Below are positions 1 to 8,659 of a stretch of 16,669 nucleotides of DNA, one piece after another. The stretch covers positions 1 through 16,669 of the forward strand of contig CAXHKQ010000233.1 of NCBI GenBank assembly GCA_964017145.1, read 5' to 3'. The first letter of the stretch is position 1; each line of letters opens with the position of its first letter. Both the position numbers and the translations under genes were made by a program. The stretch comes from Agrocybe praecox (lineage: Eukaryota; Basidiomycota; Agaricomycetes; Agaricales; Agrocybaceae). The notes beneath the pieces are model-generated. The model was not told where the DNA came from. It ran no database searches and saw only the letters and a program-made list of their open reading frames with translations.

Positions 1-365
1 TATGTGTTTTCGGTGTGTTCGATACAGCATATCATCTCCCATTAATACGCTAGGAATAAAAAACGATTGATGTAGAAACAAATCGAATGATTGGCGTCGA
101 TGCTTATTCTATCTGCAATCAAGAATCTGTTTTTGTTTCACCGTTCACATGAACATTCTCGAGGCAATCAAGGAAAATCTTCAACAAATACATGGGGGGC
201 AAGTTTCGCATTGCCTCTCTATGTTGAATCCATCAGACTTTTTCGAAAAATGTATCATTAAAATATATTTATACATTGTTTAGAACACGGTCCAATCATT
301 TTTTTATCTGGGAAAGACCTCAGAAAGATATACATGTGTAGTGTTAAATCCATTTTTCATATGGA
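1..365. other. AT-rich non-coding sequence
   Basis: I see no gene, clear repeat or regulatory site here. The only minus-strand open frame that reaches into it (304-543) crosses into the old diverged repeat and looks like chance. Confidence 0.5.
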
Positions 366-734
366 AATTCTCTATCACAATGTATTGCACACGCGAAACC
401 AGATTATGGAGGCCATGATAATATTTTTTGGTATCCAACAGTTTTGTTCGTTTAAATGAGCATAAAATGAACAAATTTGTTATTTTTCGACTATGAATTT
501 TATAGTTTTTAACACAATCGACTGGAGGCAAAGCTTGCCCCACCTTTTTTCAAATCATCAAAATAACAAGCTCTCGGTTTTTGAAGTATATATTGAAGCA
601 TAGACCCGATATAGTGTAATGATGTTTAGCAAAAATATAGCCAGATAAATGGACATTCCATTTCTAAATTGATCCAAAATTACAGACGTGGGAGCTCTTT
701 TAGGCAGAACTTGCCTCACCTTACCCTATGTAAC
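366..734. repeat. Old diverged repeat, copy A (hosts the mariner insertion)
   Basis: This stretch shares patchy similarity in the same order with 4471-4762: CGCGAAACCAG at 392 and at 4496, then AGGCCATG or GGCCATG, then ATC(A/G)TCAAAA with a following CTCTC, then TTGAAG/TTCAAG, ending in a CCCTA-type string beside a TA. Copy A is interrupted at its right end by the mariner element. Divergence is high, so the call rests on co-linear short blocks. Confidence 0.4.
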
Positions 735-1912
735 AGGCAGGCTGGAAAGTCCGTATCGTTTGATAGTAAGAGATATATTTTCGATAAGATTATTTGTAAA
801 AAGAAACATAGTTCCATTGAAGGGCGATATACCGAAAATGGCGATCTTAGGTCTTTTCTATGCCTTTAGAACGAATTCTTTTTTTTCTTAACATATGTAT
901 TTTTTTGTCTGAAGACATATAATTGTCGGTAAGGACCAAATTCTGATAATACTGTAGATAGGGCTTCAATTCAAAACCATGTCTTTGATTTCGCCCAACT
1001 TTTCAACGACCTGTGAAAGTTCGTATTTTCTTGGTGTAACATTTTCCCTCGCCTTGTGGAGCGTATCGTGGCCATTTTGGATTTCAGGCACTTCACAAAT
1101 TAAATTCAGGGTCTATCGTTATTGTCTTTCCTTTTTCTGGTTGGCGATGAAGAATATTCCTTTTGAGTCTCAAAATATATACTGTTGCGTTTTTGTGAAA
1201 TTTGAAGAGGCTTTCAAATGACAGCCGATTGGACTCCAAAGTACAGTTATTGTGTCATGGTTCATCTTTTGTCACATATTTGTACAATAGCTTAATCGTG
1301 TTCAATCAGCTCAAAACACTGCTCAGAAATATCGAATGGATTTTATTTCGTTTAATTTACGGTTCGTGCGGCAGACATTTTTCAAAGAGCTTTCGCATGC
1401 CCAAGATCATATTTAGAAAATGTTCAAACATTTTTATTCATATCTCTATGGTATTCGCAATCTCCATCATCCATTTTTCGGTCTTCCGAAATCATATTGT
1501 GGATTTTTTCGATGTTTTCGTCGGTAACTGCAATATTTGGGCGTCTGGTTCGCGGATAATTTTCGGTGTCCAAATGGATAGTAAAGGATTTTGAATAATT
1601 TTCGGGACATTTTTTTTCGGCTGGGGCGGAAACCGAATAACACGTTATGTTCATGATTTCGCTCTAGGCGCAATTTTTCCCCTCAGAAAGCACTGTTGTT
1701 AAAGGACACGAAATACGTCGATACCCATTTCTTCGCAATAACAAAAGTTGTTTCAGTCAAATTAAAATATAGGATGAAGCAAAAGTCCTATCGATGCCAA
1801 ATTTGGTATATCGTCTTTCAATGGACCTATATTTATTATACAAAGACAAAGATAATTTGATCAAAAAGATGTGTCCTTCTATCAAACGATACGGACTTTC
1901 CAGCCTGCCTGT
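733..1912 (-). mobile_element. Mariner-family transposon relic, about 1.18 kb
   Basis: The ends are inverted copies: ACAGGCAGGCTGGAAAGTCC reading in from 733 and its reverse complement ending at 1912. Similarity continues inward for roughly 180 bp with small indels. A TA dinucleotide flanks each end (731-732 and 1913-1914), the target duplication of mariner/Tc1 elements. The length fits a slightly shortened mariner (usually about 1.3 kb). The interior carries a decayed mariner transposase on the minus strand, so the element is orientated right to left and is not autonomous. It sits inside an older diverged repeat. Confidence 0.85.
880..1670 (-). pseudogene. Decayed mariner transposase
   Basis: Minus-strand translation gives mariner-like blocks in the right order. 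RPNIAVTDENIEKIH (1543-1499) matches the linker after the N-terminal helix-turn-helix. GMRKL followed by LPHEP (about 1401-1357) matches the conserved MRKLCARWVPHEL region. VTKDE (1275-1261) corresponds to the VTxDE block with the first catalytic aspartate. EKGKTIT (1137-1117) and GFELKPYLQYYQNLVLTDNY (978-919) match the later conserved blocks. The first block is in a different frame from the others, and in-frame stops follow LPHEP and interrupt the later part, so no functional protein can be made. The family assignment is by motif order, from memory of the family. Confidence 0.8.
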
Positions 1913-1914
1913 TA

Positions 1915-2260
1915 AGTGAACCAGTGATCATAGTATGGTTTTGCACCAATATTATATTCATGAGAACATGTGTATATAGAGAGAAAACCAAGAACCAAAG
2001 CTAGCTACTATCAACATTAATTCGATTACGTTAAGTAAGTCACAGTGAGCATTCACTTTTCAATAACAATTGAGCTGTTTAAAGATAAGAAATGCTTATA
2101 AGCTTTCGAACTGAACCAGCAGCTCTGCGATATGTTGCTCCAAACGAAATATATGGCATCGAAACCTTAGGGAGGCGTTAATGGTGAAAAACCAACTTAT
2201 TCGTTATTGCGTTCAGATTGGTGTGAATTCCATTTCTTCAAAACATAACACTCAATTCTT
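1915..2260. other. AT-rich non-coding sequence, nothing recognised
   Basis: Sequence between the mariner relic and the first CG-rich island. No open frame of note, no inverted repeat and no microsatellite was found. Confidence 0.5.
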
Positions 2261-2376
2261 CTGGTAACATGCGACGCTCAGCTTCATCGATATGCTCAGT
2301 GTTCAATAACTCCAATAAGCGCAACGTTCTAATCGGCTTGATCACTTCCGAAACATTCCCTCGTCCCGCACTGACG

Positions 2377-2720
2377 ACGACTGACGACGACGGCTATAAC
2401 GATTTTATCGCTTTGCCTCGCCTGCGTCTGCGTCTGCGTCCGTCCGCCCCGCCTCGACGTCGTACCAATTAAATGTTTATGAGCGATGTGAGCGTGTGCG
2501 CGTGCGGTTTCCCGCCAGTCACCCCTCGCGGCTGCACCAGCACTCGTCGAGCACACGCACACACACACGCACACACACACACGACACACGAGAGCGCTCC
2601 TCCAAACGACCCGACCGAACCAACGAGCACGAACAAATGTATCGTCGTCGATCCGAGTCCGTTTTTGCGAATGTAAATGACGACGGCATTCGCAGTCGCA
2701 GTGTCAGAGCGAATAAAAAA
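2377..2720. promoter_or_regulatory. CpG-rich, CA-rich island (possible regulatory or untranslated sequence)
   Basis: The base composition changes sharply from the AT-rich flanks. There are tandem GACGAC triplets (about 2371-2392), CTGCGT repeats (about 2424-2443) and a (CA)n tract with CG interruptions (2552-2590), then CGTCGTCGATCCGAGTCCG-type sequence. Overlapping open frames on both strands are a by-product of the repeats. A promoter, 5' untranslated exon or enhancer is possible; nothing here proves one. Confidence 0.25.
2552..2590. repeat. Interrupted (CA)n microsatellite
   Basis: Alternating CA units with occasional CG substitutions, ending in CGACACACG. Confidence 0.85.
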
Positions 2721-2739
2721 CCACACAAAGAGTGAAGTG

Positions 2740-4020
2740 GACTTTTTTGCAAGAGGCATTTGTATGGACCCCACCCTTTTTGCCTGGAAAATATGGGTAT
2801 TCTACTTAATTTCTGATATTATAAGGGTATATATTCTCCGGTTAGAGCAACATATCGCGGAGATCTTGGTTCCGTTTATAAACTTATTAGTTCAATAGCT
2901 AAGAACTTTACTTATATCGAACAAAACTTTGAAATATCGAAAAATGCTAGCGAACGGCTGCAGAATCGTAATTTCAAAACTGGACGACTTGTTCAGCGAC
3001 GGCATACTGAAAATGGGTAGTGCCAGAGAATGGGCAAGTTTCTTTATGTGTTTGTCATTAAAATGTTTCTTTGAATATACGATGAAATATCAGGTTTATA
3101 CCTATGAGCGTGCACTTTCTTTTAATAAGGATCTAGATCGTTGTAGAATCGAAGTCAAAATAATTCAATCATTCAATTTATGTAGTTTGGACTTCTATGA
3201 ACAATATGCAATCGATACAATTTTCAATATCCGCAACATGTACCTTCAAATAGTTCTTTGAAAATATCATGTTTGGTGTCGGAAAACTACATTCTGCGGA
3301 CATTTTCGAATATCGTCTGTCTGAAGCTCACCTTCCATGGGAAAAATATAATTCACATCGAAAGTGTTAATGATGTCGTTCCTCGTCACGATTTAAAGAC
3401 ATTTCAATCGAAAACCAAACAGAGACCCTAAAATTCAATAAAACATGTAATTGTAAAATACGCCTTATTAGGGCCCCAGGTGAAAATTATCAATGGGTTT
3501 TTCTTATAATGAATATCTCTCACCAACAGACTCAATTCATGGAAAATAAGTTCCACCTCATAAGTAGTCTTATCCATTTATTAAACGATTGAAAATAAAC
3601 ATATTGTTCAGTACAAATTTGTGTCGCAAAATGTTCAACGGTTCACCGACAACCAAGGACGTTCAAGAACTGAATAAAAACATATGCGGCTAACACATTA
3701 TACATGAAATAACAAAAAAACAGGTCGATGAGTCTCGCTCTTGCGGTGCTCCGCTTAGATTTTCATGAAATCATCGAATTTGACTGGATGCATGGTTTTC
3801 CTCGATGGACCGAGTATTGTTGGGGCCAGGAATATGAAAAATGGCAGAGTGATGCCTGAGATGTATATTTAGCGATTCAGTTCAGTCAATTTTCATTAAT
3901 AGGGTGCACGTTCATAGGTATTAACCTAGTAGACAACGATGGATGATCGAGTAAATTCCAATTAACTAATTGAAATCATCGGTAAATTCGAACCAACAAT
4001 TTCAATTAAAATTACTTATA
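2740..4020. other. AT-rich non-coding sequence
   Basis: About 1.3 kb with no recognised gene or repeat. A 110-codon plus-strand open frame at 2929-3261 has no recognisable domain or supporting context and is treated as chance. Several AATAAA strings occur, as expected from the base composition. Confidence 0.45.
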
Positions 4021-4030
4021 CATACCGGGT

Positions 4031-4417
4031 GGGGGGCATGGGGTTAGGGAACAGGGTAGAGTCTGATCGTTCTAAGCCTTATTCAGTAGTTTAAGCTTAG
4101 TTCCAGTCTTGCATCTGTCTCCCGAGAAGCCCAAGTAGAAGTCCAGCCTCCGCGTGGCGGCCCCTGGAAACGGGTTAGGTTCCCGTTTGATCCTAGCTTG
4201 GCTAATGGACTATGCGAACCGGTCGGGTAGCGATCAGTGGTAGGAGGGCTACCTAGGTGTAAAAACGCCATCCACCTTGAGCACCGAAATATGTGGGTTG
4301 CGAACGACACGAACCTCACCAAGAGATGACTCGACGCCTGTTCCGTTGGAGGAAGTTCGTGTTGCGCTATGTGCCACTTGGGCATACGCGTCGTAAGTAA
4401 AGTAAGAAGTATAATAA
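4031..4417 (+). mobile_element. GC-rich retroposon-like insert (SINE or truncated LINE candidate)
   Basis: A 387 bp block, clearly more GC-rich than its surroundings, is flanked by a perfect direct repeat CATACCGGGT (4021-4030 and 4418-4427). The right end is A-rich (AGTAAAGTAAGAAGTATAAT), as expected for the 3' tail of a non-LTR retroposon, which gives plus orientation; the left end is G-rich. The direct repeat fits a target-site duplication of about 10 bp. An AAACGGG/CCCGTTT hairpin with a 7 nt loop lies at 4168-4188. Open frames here on the minus strand show no recognisable protein. The family was not identified. Confidence 0.5.
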
Positions 4418-4470
4418 CATACCGGGTAAACACGTTCGTCATTCATGTGCATTTCAGCATACGTATGACA

Positions 4471-4762
4471 AATTAGAGTATCAAATTATCGCAATCGCGA
4501 AACCAGTTGACAAGGCCATGTTGTTTTTTTTGTAATATACCTACATACAAAATCGAGAGGTGTGCGATATTTGACCCTCACTTTACAATCGTCAAAAACA
4601 TGCTCTCAGTATGTTCAGAATAGCTTCAAGCGTACAACTGATACATGCAACAATGATGGGCAGAATAGCTTGATTGCATCCTTCGATTTTGAAATAGACT
4701 GGAAATTATGTGACCTTCGCTTTGACTAGGCAACATCTTCCCTACATTACTCTAGTAGCAAC
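4471..4762. repeat. Old diverged repeat, copy B (hosts the Tc1-like insertion)
   Basis: This is co-linear with 366-734 through short shared blocks, starting with CGCGAAACCAG at 4496-4506 and ending near CCCTACATTACTCTAG. The Tc1-like relic begins immediately after it. A third, weaker relative may lie at about 5370-5450 (GCTCTTTGCTCCCACCAGGC and following). The family was not identified. Confidence 0.4.
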
Positions 4763-4764
4763 TA

Positions 4765-5200
4765 CAGGGTGACCATAAATAACTCGGACAAACGTTTTGT
4801 AGCATAACTCCTTCAATTAAACGAAAAATAACATAATTTAAAATGATAAACTTCAATTCAACCATAGGCTTTTCATATATCTAGTCAGTTACGAAGTGGC
4901 TTCACTTTGTGGCGATTAACAGCCCTAAACACTCCGCGAAGATTTGTGCGTTGGGACGCATTCCGCCCCGATTCTCGATTTCTTTCAATTTCACGAGAGA
5001 TCTGAAATGTTCGTTTTTTACACTGAAACAGCTTCAAAATAGCACTTATTTTTTCGCCATCGTATCAAAGGGTGAAGGACTGCTTTCTAACTAGGTTTTG
5101 ACGAAATTTCAAATACATAAAATATACAACAAAGGCTGCGATAAGTAACCACCATGGCAGGCTGTCCCTAATGTTGTCCGGGTTATTTCTGGTAACCCTC
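4765..5200 (-). mobile_element. Tc1/mariner-like relic with about 28 bp inverted ends
   Basis: The left end CAGGGTGACCATAAATAACT, continuing CGGACAA, is matched by the inverse at the right end (TTGTCCGGGTTATTTCTGGT, continuing AACCCTC), with about 4 mismatches in 28 bp. TA flanks both ends (4763-4764 and 5201-5202). At 436 bp it is too short for a full transposon. On the minus strand around 5060-4950 the frame containing EKISAILKLF and ISREIERN resembles the first helix-turn-helix of Tc1-like transposases. This suggests an internally deleted copy that kept the N-terminal part. Confidence 0.72.
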
Positions 5201-5204
5201 TATA

Positions 5205-5460
5205 GAACCAGATGAAAGAAGCAATGTTGTAACTTCTTGGTTTTTAATCGGGTTTATTCGATTGAAAATGACTACATTAGACTTATTAGTTCTTTTCCGA
5301 CTTCATAGTCACAGTGGCCACAATGTATCCAAGACATATAGACTGATAAATTGCCTATCAATTGCCTCTTCAATTTTGAAATCGACTGAAAAGCTCTTTG
5401 CTCCCACCAGGCAGAAAACGCCCTACCTCACTCTACCATATGCTCTGGTTGAACGCAATG
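5205..5460. other. Non-coding sequence between the Tc1-like relic and the next island
   Basis: It contains a possible third fragment of the old diverged repeat at about 5370-5450. A long plus-strand open frame (5262-5771) crosses it and the GGT/GT-rich island; composition explains its length. Confidence 0.35.
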
Positions 5461-5780
5461 AATGCAAAGCACTGGAGTGTGCACGCAAAAACCAAATGGT
5501 GGTGGTCGTGGTGGTGGTGGTTGGACATTTGGGGTTGGGCAAAGGGTGGTGCCGGCGGTCGTACTCGTGCGTGTTTGTGTGGATCTTTTGCGAATGTATT
5601 GTTGGTTTTTTTCAGCGAGTTGCATTGAAGGTAACAACGGTGACGGCGTCGACGATGATGATGATGTGTATGCGTATGCTATTATGCTATATGCCATGTG
5701 CTAGAGCTTGCGCGTGCGAGGGTGTTCTCGCTTGCTCCCATTCTCCGAGCGAATGCCACCGGAATGGATGAATGAACAGC
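5460..5780. promoter_or_regulatory. G/T-rich and CpG-rich island with (GGT)n and (GAT)n tracts
   Basis: A (GGT)n tract at 5497-5523 and GATGATGATGATG at about 5655-5668 lie in sequence with many CG dinucleotides (GCGCGTGCGAGG and similar). The open frames through it are repeat-driven. A role as regulatory or untranslated DNA is an inference from composition only. Confidence 0.2.
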
Positions 5781-5901
5781 GTGAATACTTCTGCTGCTGC
5801 TGATGTGCATGATGCTACGACCCGAAATTTAAAGTTTAAAACATCTGCTGAAATTTACTTGTTTCGCGATTCTTACGTCTAGCTATAACAGTTTACAAAT
5901 T

Positions 5902-6235
5902 CTAATGATGCAGTTTTATTGAATAAACATCATTCTATCGTATGAGAAAAAATTACATTAACAAAATTCACATGGGTTTTTCATTCGTGTATACACATGT
6001 TGTAATACTCTAGTGGAGAGTATTGGTCTCAAAGCTAATCTGGAGTTTCTGATTTTTTGTATGGAGAGTAAAATAAAATACTTGTTACCATACACTAAAT
6101 TGATTTTTCATGTTTGTAACGTTGTAACTTTGCGCTAATTCATAATAGTAAAACAATACTTGTATGTTTTGCAATATTGTCTCCATATACGAACGGAGAG
6201 GTCTTGCTTAGGGCATGCTCAGCCCAAGTGGATAG
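5902..6235. repeat. Repeat related to the ends of the 10.4-12.0 kb foldback
   Basis: The left edge AATGATGCAGTTT with a following AACATCAT or similar matches 10378-10410. The right edge TCTCCATATACGAACGGAGA, then GGTCTT, matches 11915-11945 (TCTCCATATATGAATGCAGA, then GGACTT). The two edges are weakly inverted relative to each other. The interior (5960-6170) is AT-rich and different from the foldback, with a small palindromic ACTCTAGTGGAGAGT. I read it as a short member of the same element family. No coding capacity was seen. Confidence 0.45.
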
Positions 6236-6439
6236 ATTAATGTGTATTCAGCAAAGCCGCAACATTGGAATTATGAAACTATTGTGGCTAGACGCAAAAT
6301 AAAGCGTGAACCTAGTAGATTTCAGTTACACGGTTTGAACCTTATATTTCGGGTCGTATGCATGCTGCTATGCGATACAACATGTGTGATGCCAACCATT
6401 TGTGTTTTGATTATGATTAAGTGGATTACATCCATATGG

Positions 6440-6610
6440 AATGGAACGGCGGAATGCGACACGGCATCTATCGAGAGCGCTCCGACGACACGGCGCACAC
6501 AACAAGGCCGTAGGGAGTGCACGCACGCACACACGCAAGCACACACACACACAGCGGGTGAGGCGAGCGAACGATTCGCATCCCTTCCGACAAATATATG
6601 CACGTGACGT
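6440..6610. promoter_or_regulatory. CpG/CA-rich island
   Basis: CG-rich sequence (GAGCGCTCCGACGACACGGCG and neighbours) followed by a CA tract (6519-6553) and GGCGAGCGAACG. It resembles the islands at 2.5 kb, 8.4 kb and 13 kb. No open frame with non-repetitive protein content was found. Confidence 0.2.
6519..6553. repeat. Interrupted (CA)n microsatellite
   Basis: ACGCACGCACACACGCAAGC followed by a pure CA run. Confidence 0.8.
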
Positions 6611-6767
6611 GAACTGTCGGGAGATAGGGGAGTGTCGTATAGGTTGAACATACTCTGAGCTTTTGCTCACAACTCTGTGATTCACTTTTGTTCTTCAAAT
6701 GTTAGCATTTCATTCGCGACGCTAACCTGTTGAGATGGTGTTTTTATGCTGATTTTTATGATGGAAG

Positions 6768-6785
6768 ATCTCCTCTCTCTCTCTC
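6768..6785. repeat. Short (CT)n / GAGA tract
   Basis: TCTCCTCTCTCTCTCTCG. GAGA tracts are bound by GAGA factor in flies, but the tract is short and isolated, so function is only a possibility. Confidence 0.5.
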
Positions 6786-6845
6786 GTTAGGAAACATGTC
6801 AATAAAAAAAAATGTACTGTTGTGAGGCAAATATAGAGTAAAGAA

Positions 6846-6867
6846 ACGTTGATCACACGTTGATCAC
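6846..6867. repeat. Two tandem copies of ACGTTGATCAC
   Basis: An exact 11 bp unit repeated twice without a spacer. TGATCA inside the unit is palindromic. A possible protein-binding pair or a replication slip; nothing more can be said. Confidence 0.6.
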
Positions 6868-6869
6868 CC

Positions 6870-7165
6870 AACCCAATAAAAATTGCTCCATTCGTCGAAC
6901 GTCGAACACCGCATAACCAATTCTTAGTATTGATTACACTAGGCGCCAGCCCAAAAAATGAGAGGTCACACACACTGATAGTATGGTATAATTATTATCA
7001 ACATATTGCTAGTTGAATTGTCAACATTTTATGATCAGTTGAAGTCCTTCAAAGTAGAGCAGTTGAGGCACAAATGACATAAAACAGAATATCGTGTTTT
7101 TTTGCAAAATTGTATTTATCCTGCAGAAAGTTTATTTTTGTTTTCTCAATATCTACTCGACTATA
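6870..7165. other. AT-rich sequence left of the 724 bp MITE
   Basis: No gene is recognised. GCGCCAGCCCAAAAAATGAG followed by AGGTCAC at 6943-6968 has an imperfect inverse at about 8025-8058, on the other side of the MITE, which may mark the ends of an older element. Confidence 0.3.
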
Positions 7166-7167
7166 TA

Positions 7168-7891
7168 CAGTAGGTAACACAGCTAAGTTACCAAGACACT
7201 TGTTGGACTTTGGATCTCATTTGCTCAGAACTAGGTGCTTCAACTAAACTAAATCGTTTTGTATGAGAAAGATCCATCTTCCCTCAATAGATCGACGTAG
7301 TTAATTAAAATTATTTATATTGACAACAACAGATTCAAAATTTGGTGTCACCGAAGATTTTCATATTTTTGCGACTTTTTGAAAGAAGGTCCTTCATTTA
7401 CAGACTAGATTCTTAATTTTTATATAGCTAGTTTCCACCTTGAACGATCGATGCTAATTTGATGCCAATACAAAAGGCCGTTTGTATTTTATGGCCCTAC
7501 TCCAAAAAACAATTCCACCTACATAAAAGTGTAAATATTTCCTAGATTAAAACATATTTTGAAAATTCTGTTTCTCCCAATCGATAGAGAAACTCAAAAT
7601 CTATAAATAGAAACTTTTACACTTTTTATTTTGTTATGATTATTGCATAATAACAACGAAAAACTAGTCTTGGTAACTTAGAAGTGTAACGAACTTTTTG
7701 GACGTTATCTTGTTCAAAGCCCAGTCTTTTGCTAACTACATGGACCACACATATGAAACTCCGCCGATCTATTGAGGGAAGATGGCTCTTTCTCATACAA
7801 AACGATTTAGTTTATTTGAAGCACCTAGTTCTGAGCAAATGAGATCCAAATTCCAGCAAGTGTCTTGGTAACTTAGCTGTGTTACATACTG
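7168..7891. mobile_element. 724 bp MITE with about 135 bp terminal inverted repeats
   Basis: The left arm 7168-7302 and right arm 7757-7891 are inverted copies with only scattered mismatches. They begin CAGTAGGTAACACAGCTAAG on the left and end in its diverged inverse, ...ACATACTG, on the right. TA flanks both ends (7166-7167 and 7892-7893). The CAGT termini and TA target point to a Tc1/mariner-mobilised non-autonomous element. The interior carries a near-perfect palindrome (AATACAAAAGGCCGTTTGTA and following, 7467-7488) and an inverted AAAAGTGTAAA pair, but no open frame. Confidence 0.85.
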
Positions 7892-7893
7892 TA

Positions 7894-8200
7894 TGCACGT
7901 TAGTATACGCCTTTTGAAAAATTACCAACTTATTAGATTTGGAAATTTCACTAACTCGATAACCAATCCTTTGAAAACATAATGCATGTCTACTTTCTCA
8001 GGTTGATGATCAGAAAAGTTAGGTGGGACCTCTCACATTAATTTTTTCCTGAAAATGGCGCGTAGTTTTATGACAAGGCCAAACTTTCCATCTCAGGAAA
8101 TCTACATTGACCTGCAAAGATGACGCGATATTCACAGTCAATGTGTGTTCACAAATTAAATTATTTATCTCAGTGATGGTTCCTTCGAACTATCCCCTAC
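7894..8200. other. Non-coding sequence right of the 724 bp MITE
   Basis: AT-rich with no open frame of note. It contains the imperfect inverse partner (about 8025-8058) of 6943-6968. Confidence 0.3.
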
Positions 8201-8600
8201 GCCAATGCAATGCAAACTCATAGGACCAATTTTTCCGAGCACCAAACAGACGTGCACCAAAACAAACATTTTACACGCATACAAATGCGTTTGTGTTCGC
8301 ATGTGGGGCACACACACACACACACTGCATGTGCTGTCGTCCGTCCGGTAGAAGCCAGCCGCCCGTTTGGGGAGGCGGAGAGATTTGTAACCGGAATTTA
8401 TGTTGCATAAACCCCTTCGTTTGCTGGTGGTGTGACAAATGTTTTGCACGGCGACGTGCAGACATGCAGACGCGATCGGCGTGCGTGACAGGACTAACAA
8501 AAGAACGGTGCACGATTATCCGGATCCGGGTGCCGGGCGGTCACGCCGATGCCGATGAGTGACGTTTGAGGGATTGTGAGTGCGCGCATCGCAGCAATTT
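8200..8600. promoter_or_regulatory. CpG/CA-rich island
   Basis: A (CA)n tract at 8309-8325 sits in CG-rich sequence (CGTCCGTCCGG, GGATCCGGGTGCCGGGCGG, GTGCGCGCATCGC). Overlapping short frames on both strands have repeat- or composition-driven content. A regulatory role is an inference. Confidence 0.2.
8309..8325. repeat. (CA)n microsatellite
   Basis: Pure CACACA run of about 17 bases. Confidence 0.85.
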
Positions 8601-8649
8601 GCAAACACAAACGCGGGACGGGTGGTTTTCGTTTTTTTTGTTCAATACA

Positions 8650-8655
8650 TTTATT
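8650..8655 (-). terminator. Candidate poly(A) signal AATAAA (minus strand)
   Basis: TTTATT on the plus strand is AATAAA on the minus strand. About 35 bases further in the minus direction the sequence is GT-rich (GCGTTTGTGTTTGC). The DNA on its upstream side (8660-9950) is A/C-rich on the minus strand and free of transposons. It could end a long minus-strand untranslated region, but hexamers like this occur often by chance. Confidence 0.15.
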
Positions 8656-8659
8656 GGCT

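Noticed and set aside
1202..1594. 130-codon plus-strand open frame inside the mariner relic
   Set aside because: It is the antisense of the decayed transposase, whose conserved blocks are on the minus strand.
2469..2774. Overlapping open frames on both strands through the (CA)n tract, and the same at 6322-6685, 8165-8562 and 12889-13241
   Set aside because: CA/GT repeats contain no stop codons in any frame, so the lengths are artefacts; the products are runs of Val-Cys or His-Thr.
2929..3261. 110-codon plus-strand open frame in AT-rich DNA
   Set aside because: No recognisable domain, splice context or codon bias; a frame of this length is within chance for a window of this size.
4083..4442. 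119-codon minus-strand open frame in the GC-rich insert
   Set aside because: No recognisable reverse transcriptase, endonuclease or other motif; the A-rich end points to the opposite orientation.
5262..5771. 169-codon plus-strand open frame
   Set aside because: Its middle is a GGT-derived polyvaline and its end is CA/GT-driven; no domain is visible, and it spans unrelated repeat and island sequence.
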